A stretch of DNA of 17,769 nt from CAZEQJ01 sp964514385 (GTDB lineage: Bacteria; Bacteroidota; Bacteroidia; Cytophagales; Cyclobacteriaceae), in contig CAZEQJ010000054.1 in the NCBI GenBank assembly GCA_964514385.1, positions 1-17,769 on the forward strand, given 5' to 3'. Below are positions 14,537-17,769 of the stretch, one piece after another (positions within the stretch are counted from its first letter, which is position 1; every line of letters starts with the position of its first letter). A program made the position numbers and the translations under genes. The notes under the pieces are model-generated. The model saw only the letters and a program-made list of their open reading frames with translations, was not told the DNA's origin and ran no database searches.

Positions 14537-16162
14537 TTATTTCATAAACGGATACTGATAATCTGTCGGGGGCACAAAGGTTTCTTTGATAGTTCTTACA
14601 GATGTCCACCGGATGAGATTATATACAAAGCCAGCCTTATCGTTCGTGCCGGAACCTCTGGCGCCACCAAACGGCTGATGGCCAACGACTGCACCTGTTG
14701 GCTTATCGTTGATATAGAAATTGCCTGCTGCATGTCGAAGCCGGTTTGTCGCCAGCTCAATGATATACCGGTCTTTTGCAAAAACAGCTCCTGTAAGCGC
14801 ATAAGGTGACGTCATATCAACCAATGAAAGCACATCCTCGAAGTTAAACTCATTATACACATAGATGGTCAGCACAGGGCCGAAGATTTCCTCTTCCATG
14901 GTTTTACTCTTCGGGTCTTTGCTGACGATAATGGTGGGTTCGATGAAATACCCTTTCGATTTATCATAATTTCCCCCGACAATTATTTCAGAATGCTCAT
15001 CATTTTTTGCCCAGTCAATGTAGCTGGTGATTTTATCAAAGGCGCGCTCATCGATCACAGCATTGACGAAGTTTGTAAAATCTTCAGGACTACCCATTTT
15101 AATTGAACGGGTCATATTCACTAGTTTTTCCTTTACTTCTTCCCATCGGTTTGAAGGGATATAGGTACGGGACGCTGCACTGCATTTTTGTCCCTGAAAC
15201 TCAAATGCTCCTCTGACGATACGTGTGACTACTTCGTCGGCATTGGCAGACTCATGCATTACGATAAAATCCTTTCCGCCGGTCTCACCTACAATTCTGG
15301 GGTAGGAACGGTATTTATCAATATTTTCACCTATAGTCTTCCATATGGTTTTAAATACAGCGGTGCTGCCGGTGAAGTGAATACCGGCAAAATCAGGATG
15401 GCTAAAGATGATGTCACCTGTGGTAGGCCCATCGGTATAAATCAGGTTAATTACACCATCCGGCATACCTGCTTCACGGAATACCTCCATCATCACATAG
15501 GCAGAATATACCTGGCCTTCGGCAGGCTTCCATACAACGGTGTTGCCCATTAAAGCAGCTGAGGCGGGCAGGTTACCTGAAATAGCCGTAAAATTGAATG
15601 GTGTAATAGCAAATACAAACCCTTCCAGGGGTCTGTATTCCAGCCGGTTCCAAATGCCTTTGGAGTTTTCAGGCTGCTGATTGTAGATATCCTGCATATA
15701 ATAAGCATTATACCGCAAAAAATCGATCATTTCACAAGCACCGTCAATCTCTGCCTGAAATATGTTTTTTGACTGAGCAAGCATGGTGGCAGCGTTAATT
15801 TTCTGACGGTAAGGTCCTGAAATGAGTTCAGCAGCCTTCAGAAATATACTGGCACGATGCTCCATGCTCAGGGTTTCCCACTGCTCTTTGGCTCCAAGGG
15901 CTGCATTAATGGCCTGTTTCACATGCGATTCATCACCAAAATGGTAATGCCCGATGATATGCTGATGATCATAGGGAGGTGAAATCGCTTTTTTATTATC
16001 TGTACGAACTTCCTCACTGCCGATCACCATTGGAATGTCCCTGACCTCGTTTTTCATCTCGGCGAGGACTTTCTCAAATTCAGCTCTTTCCGGACTCCCC
16101 GGCTCATATGAAAATACCGGCTCATTTTCCGGATATGGTATAAAAAAGGTTCCGTTACTCAT
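14537..16162 (-). CDS. pruA: 1-pyrroline-5-carboxylate dehydrogenase (L-glutamate gamma-semialdehyde dehydrogenase)
   Basis: The 541-residue enzyme belongs to the aldehyde dehydrogenase superfamily, subgroup of stand-alone P5C dehydrogenases. Visible marks are 'PFNFTAISGNLPASAALMGN' and 'VVWKPAEGQVYSA' (NAD-binding region), 'GETGGKDF' with general base Glu293, 'GAFEFQGQKCSAASRTY' with the nucleophile Cys327, 'EEIFGPVLTIYVY', and 'GNFYINDKPTGAVVGHQPFGG', whose 'GHQPFGG' ending is typical of P5CDH. It oxidises glutamate semialdehyde to glutamate with NAD+, the second step of proline catabolism. It lacks the proline dehydrogenase domain of PutA, and no separate proline dehydrogenase gene is in this window. 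It is the last gene of the arsR-like/HAD/pruA operon, 13 bp after the HAD gene. Confidence 0.93.
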   Translation of the reverse strand: MSNGTFFIPYPENEPVFSYEPGSPERAEFEKVLAEMKNEVRDIPMVIGSEEVRTDNKKAISPPYDHQHIIGHYHFGDESHVKQAINAALGAKEQWETLSMEHRASIFLKAAELISGPYRQKINAATMLAQSKNIFQAEIDGACEMIDFLRYNAYYMQDIYNQQPENSKGIWNRLEYRPLEGFVFAITPFNFTAISGNLPASAALMGNTVVWKPAEGQVYSAYVMMEVFREAGMPDGVINLIYTDGPTTGDIIFSHPDFAGIHFTGSTAVFKTIWKTIGENIDKYRSYPRIVGETGGKDFIVMHESANADEVVTRIVRGAFEFQGQKCSAASRTYIPSNRWEEVKEKLVNMTRSIKMGSPEDFTNFVNAVIDERAFDKITSYIDWAKNDEHSEIIVGGNYDKSKGYFIEPTIIVSKDPKSKTMEEEIFGPVLTIYVYNEFNFEDVLSLVDMTSPYALTGAVFAKDRYIIELATNRLRHAAGNFYINDKPTGAVVGHQPFGGARGSGTNDKAGFVYNLIRWTSVRTIKETFVPPTDYQYPFMK

Positions 16163-16175
16163 GATTTACTTTTAT

Positions 16176-16871
16176 TTAGAATATTTGAAATAGTTCTTTC
16201 AGATGATTGATTTCAAAGGTAACATTTAAACCGTGTGGTTTCTTCTCCGGATTAAAATACACATGGTCCATGCCTACATTTATGGCTCCTTTTATATCGG
16301 TTTCAATATTGTCACCTATAATAATGGAGTTGTCAGGAGTAGCACTGGTCTCATTGAAGGCATAGTGAAATATATCCGGATGAGGCTTTCTGGCCTGGCT
16401 GTTTTCTGATGTGATTACTTTAATGAAATATTCTTGTAATCGTGCACTTTTCAGTTTTTGGGATTGAGAATCTTCAAAGCCATTGGTCAGTATATGCAGC
16501 TCATAGCCTGATTTAAGATAATCCAGTACCTCATATACTCCTTCGAAAACGTATGGCTTGGACGTAGAACGGAATATAAATTCTTCCCCCAGCATGTCGG
16601 TATCCAGATCAACAGATACCTGAAGGGACTGAAACACCATCTTAAAGCGCTGAGACCGCACCTCCTCCCTTGTGGCCTCATGCCGATTGTACTTCTGCCA
16701 AAGCACAGAATTCACTTTGGTGAAAGTGGCAACAAACTGATCAGATGACACACCACAGGTGTCGTATATGCGGTGCTCATTATATATTTCCACAAGGGCC
16801 TCTTGTGAGCATTTATCCAGGTCCAGCAACGTATGATCCAGATCAAAGAATATGTGGGTGTACTTTTTCAA
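16176..16871 (-). CDS. YjjG-like HAD-family phosphatase (noncanonical pyrimidine nucleotidase type)
   Basis: This 231-residue haloacid dehalogenase superfamily enzyme has all four motifs: I, 'FFDLDHTLLD' with nucleophile Asp10 and Asp12; II, 'LHILTNG' with Thr129; III, Lys162 in 'ARKPHPDIF'; IV, 'IIIGDNIETDI' with Asp187 and Asp192. A helical C1 cap lies between motifs I and II. The DLDHTL motif with its early cap, and the length, fit the YjjG/YfnB group, which dephosphorylates nucleoside 5'-monophosphates including noncanonical pyrimidines. Substrate specificity cannot be fixed from sequence alone. Its start overlaps the ArsR-like stop by 4 bp (ATGA), a translational-coupling arrangement. 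Confidence 0.88.
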   Translation of the reverse strand: MKKYTHIFFDLDHTLLDLDKCSQEALVEIYNEHRIYDTCGVSSDQFVATFTKVNSVLWQKYNRHEATREEVRSQRFKMVFQSLQVSVDLDTDMLGEEFIFRSTSKPYVFEGVYEVLDYLKSGYELHILTNGFEDSQSQKLKSARLQEYFIKVITSENSQARKPHPDIFHYAFNETSATPDNSIIIGDNIETDIKGAINVGMDHVYFNPEKKPHGLNVTFEINHLKELFQIF

Positions 16872-17251
16872 CTTCTGTATTTTTTCAATTCAATTTTTCG
16901 GGTTGCCAGTTCACGGTTACTATACAGGGTTTCATATGTTTTTTCATCCTGAAGTAACTGCTGATCCTTATTCAGGAAAGTAAATATCTGTGAAATAATA
17001 TCATAAACTTCCTCACGGATAATGTAAAATACCCACTGATCTTTCTTTATAGAGTTTACGATACCTGCATTTTTTAGATATGTCATATGACGTGAAACCT
17101 TGGTTTGCGTGAAATCAAGAATCAGCTCAAGGTCAGATATAGAAAGTTCCTTATATTTGTAAAGTAGATGCAGAATTCTGACGCGTGACTCATCAGCCAA
17201 CGATTTGAATACTTGCATGCCAAATGATAAACTAAAATTCTTTAACTTCAT
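16868..17251 (-). CDS. ArsR-family winged-helix transcriptional regulator
   Basis: The 127-residue protein shows the ArsR/SmtB pattern: 'VFKSLADESRVRILHLL' (residues 14-30), the HTH 'LSISDLELILDFTQTKVSRHMTYLKNAGIV' and the wing 'VNSIKKDQWVFYII'. It contains no cysteine, so classic thiol metal-sensing sites (ELCVC type) are absent; it more likely senses another signal or acts constitutively. The C-terminal 45 residues are a basic helical extension. It is the first gene of the operon with the HAD phosphatase and pruA, and lies divergent from the exported protein at 17293 with only 41 bp between. Autoregulation and control of both directions are plausible but unproven. Confidence 0.9.
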   Translation of the reverse strand: MKLKNFSLSFGMQVFKSLADESRVRILHLLYKYKELSISDLELILDFTQTKVSRHMTYLKNAGIVNSIKKDQWVFYIIREEVYDIISQIFTFLNKDQQLLQDEKTYETLYSNRELATRKIELKKYRS

Positions 17252-17292
17252 ATAAATTAGGAATCCACAGCGGATTTCTTTCGTAGACGGTT
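17252..17292. promoter_or_regulatory. 41-bp divergent promoter region with a small dyad
   Basis: This short spacer must contain the start signals of both the ArsR-like operon and the exported protein. It contains a 15-bp dyad, AATCC (17262-17266) and GGATT (17272-17276) around ACAGC, in the middle between the two start codons. A regulator bound here could affect both directions. The arms are short and may be chance. Confidence 0.3.
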
Positions 17293-17769
17293 ATGATGGC
17301 GAAGATAGTAAAATTGACATTCCTACTTGCTATACTTTCATCAGGGTGGGCAGTAGCTCAGGAAAGGCCCATACAGATGAGCGGGGTAGTATTTGAGGAA
17401 ACCAACGATAATTATGGTTTATATGGAACAAATATTTTTGTTCCGGAACGAAGACAGGGTACGACCACCAATCAGTATGGTTATTATTCTATTCCCGTAT
17501 TGCCCGGTGATAGTATTGTATTCAGTTATGTAGGCTTGAAAACATTTAGTTTTGTTGTGCCTGAAGATCAGAAAGAGGATTTCAGCTATATTGTATACCT
17601 GGGAGAAGATCCTACCTATCTGCCTACGCTGGAAGTTACACCTTATTTGTCTGAGGAACGATTTAAAGAAGCTGTTCTGTATTCCATGCTGCCTGAGCAG
17701 GGGGTATTCGACCGAATGAATGAAAATCTTAATGATGATATCATGGCCAGCATGCGGAATGGAATACCG
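17293..17769 (+). CDS. Exported carboxypeptidase-regulatory-like domain protein (N-terminal part)
   Basis: An ATG at 17293 (a second ATG follows directly) opens a frame that runs off the window after 159 codons. The signal peptide is MMAKIVKLTFLLAILSSGWA with VA, cut before QERPIQ. A CarboxypepD_reg-like beta-sandwich follows: 'MSGVVFEETNDNYGLYGTNIFVPERRQGT', 'NQYGYYSIPVLPGDSIVFSYVGLKTF', 'YIVYLGEDPTYLPTLEVTPY'. The later 'YSMLPEQGVFDRMNENLNDDIMASM' does not look like a TonB-receptor plug; it recalls Bacteroidota proteins of unknown role annotated only by this domain. It is probably periplasmic or outer-membrane associated. Confidence 0.8.
   Translation, partial: MMAKIVKLTFLLAILSSGWAVAQERPIQMSGVVFEETNDNYGLYGTNIFVPERRQGTTTNQYGYYSIPVLPGDSIVFSYVGLKTFSFVVPEDQKEDFSYIVYLGEDPTYLPTLEVTPYLSEERFKEAVLYSMLPEQGVFDRMNENLNDDIMASMRNGIP

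Noticed and set aside
15188..15553. Plus-strand open frame of 121 codons inside pruA
   Set aside because: It is antisense to conserved aldehyde dehydrogenase motifs including the catalytic cysteine region.
1..17769. tRNA, rRNA, insertion sequence or phage features
   Set aside because: No cloverleaf, rRNA segment, transposase, integrase, terminal inverted repeat or target duplication was seen on either strand.

Overview
The window looks like a chromosomal contig from a Bacteroidota bacterium, probably a Cytophagales-type marine or soil relative. The reasons are a type IX secretion (T9SS) C-terminal sorting tail on a large surface protein, a DUF2480 protein (a family I know only from Bacteroidota), carboxypeptidase-regulatory-like proteins at both edges, Bacteroidota-style promoters (TTG, about 18-20 bp, TAnnTTTG), and the near absence of strong Shine-Dalgarno sequences. 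No tRNA, rRNA, insertion sequence, CRISPR array or phage gene was seen. Two runs of N (100 and 10 bases) are assembly gaps.

Layout. Positions 1-353 (minus) hold the start of an exported carboxypeptidase-regulatory-like protein. Positions 612-4488 (plus) hold a very large secreted protein: a signal peptide, at least five tandem 137-residue PPC-like repeats, a beta-rich stalk and a T9SS tail. The 100-N gap lies inside the repeats and throws the apparent frame off by one. Positions 4751-6445 encode a GH39-like glycosidase lipoprotein. Positions 6459-8636 form a small membrane-protein neighbourhood: a start-less membrane-protein remnant, a DinB-fold protein, a disrupted zinc-ribbon membrane gene, and an intact zinc-ribbon plus CPBP intramembrane protease. 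Positions 8696-9439 (minus) hold a DUF2975 membrane protein and a YozG-like XRE regulator, with a promoter framed by an inverted repeat. Positions 9494-11059 (minus) encode an M61 peptidase.

Positions 11066-14533 are a core housekeeping operon on the plus strand: rpmH, rnpA, an S41 C-terminal processing protease, tsaB and a DUF2480 gene. The genes are packed within a few bases of each other, or overlap, and the operon ends in a bidirectional terminator. The opposing operon runs ArsR-like regulator, YjjG-like HAD phosphatase, pruA-type P5C dehydrogenase (17251 to 14537, minus). Divergent from it, at 17293, starts a second exported carboxypeptidase-regulatory-like protein that runs off the window.

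How the genes fit together. The rpmH-rnpA-S41-tsaB-DUF2480 set joins ribosome, tRNA maturation, tRNA modification and envelope proteolysis under one apparent promoter. The accessory part (about 0.6-9.5 kb) is surface and membrane biology. I found no convincing complete new defence or signalling system. The points most worth checking are the repeat array and its mis-sized gap, the two decaying membrane genes around DinB, the repeated pairing of zinc ribbons with membrane domains, and the XRE/DUF2975 promoter-operator.
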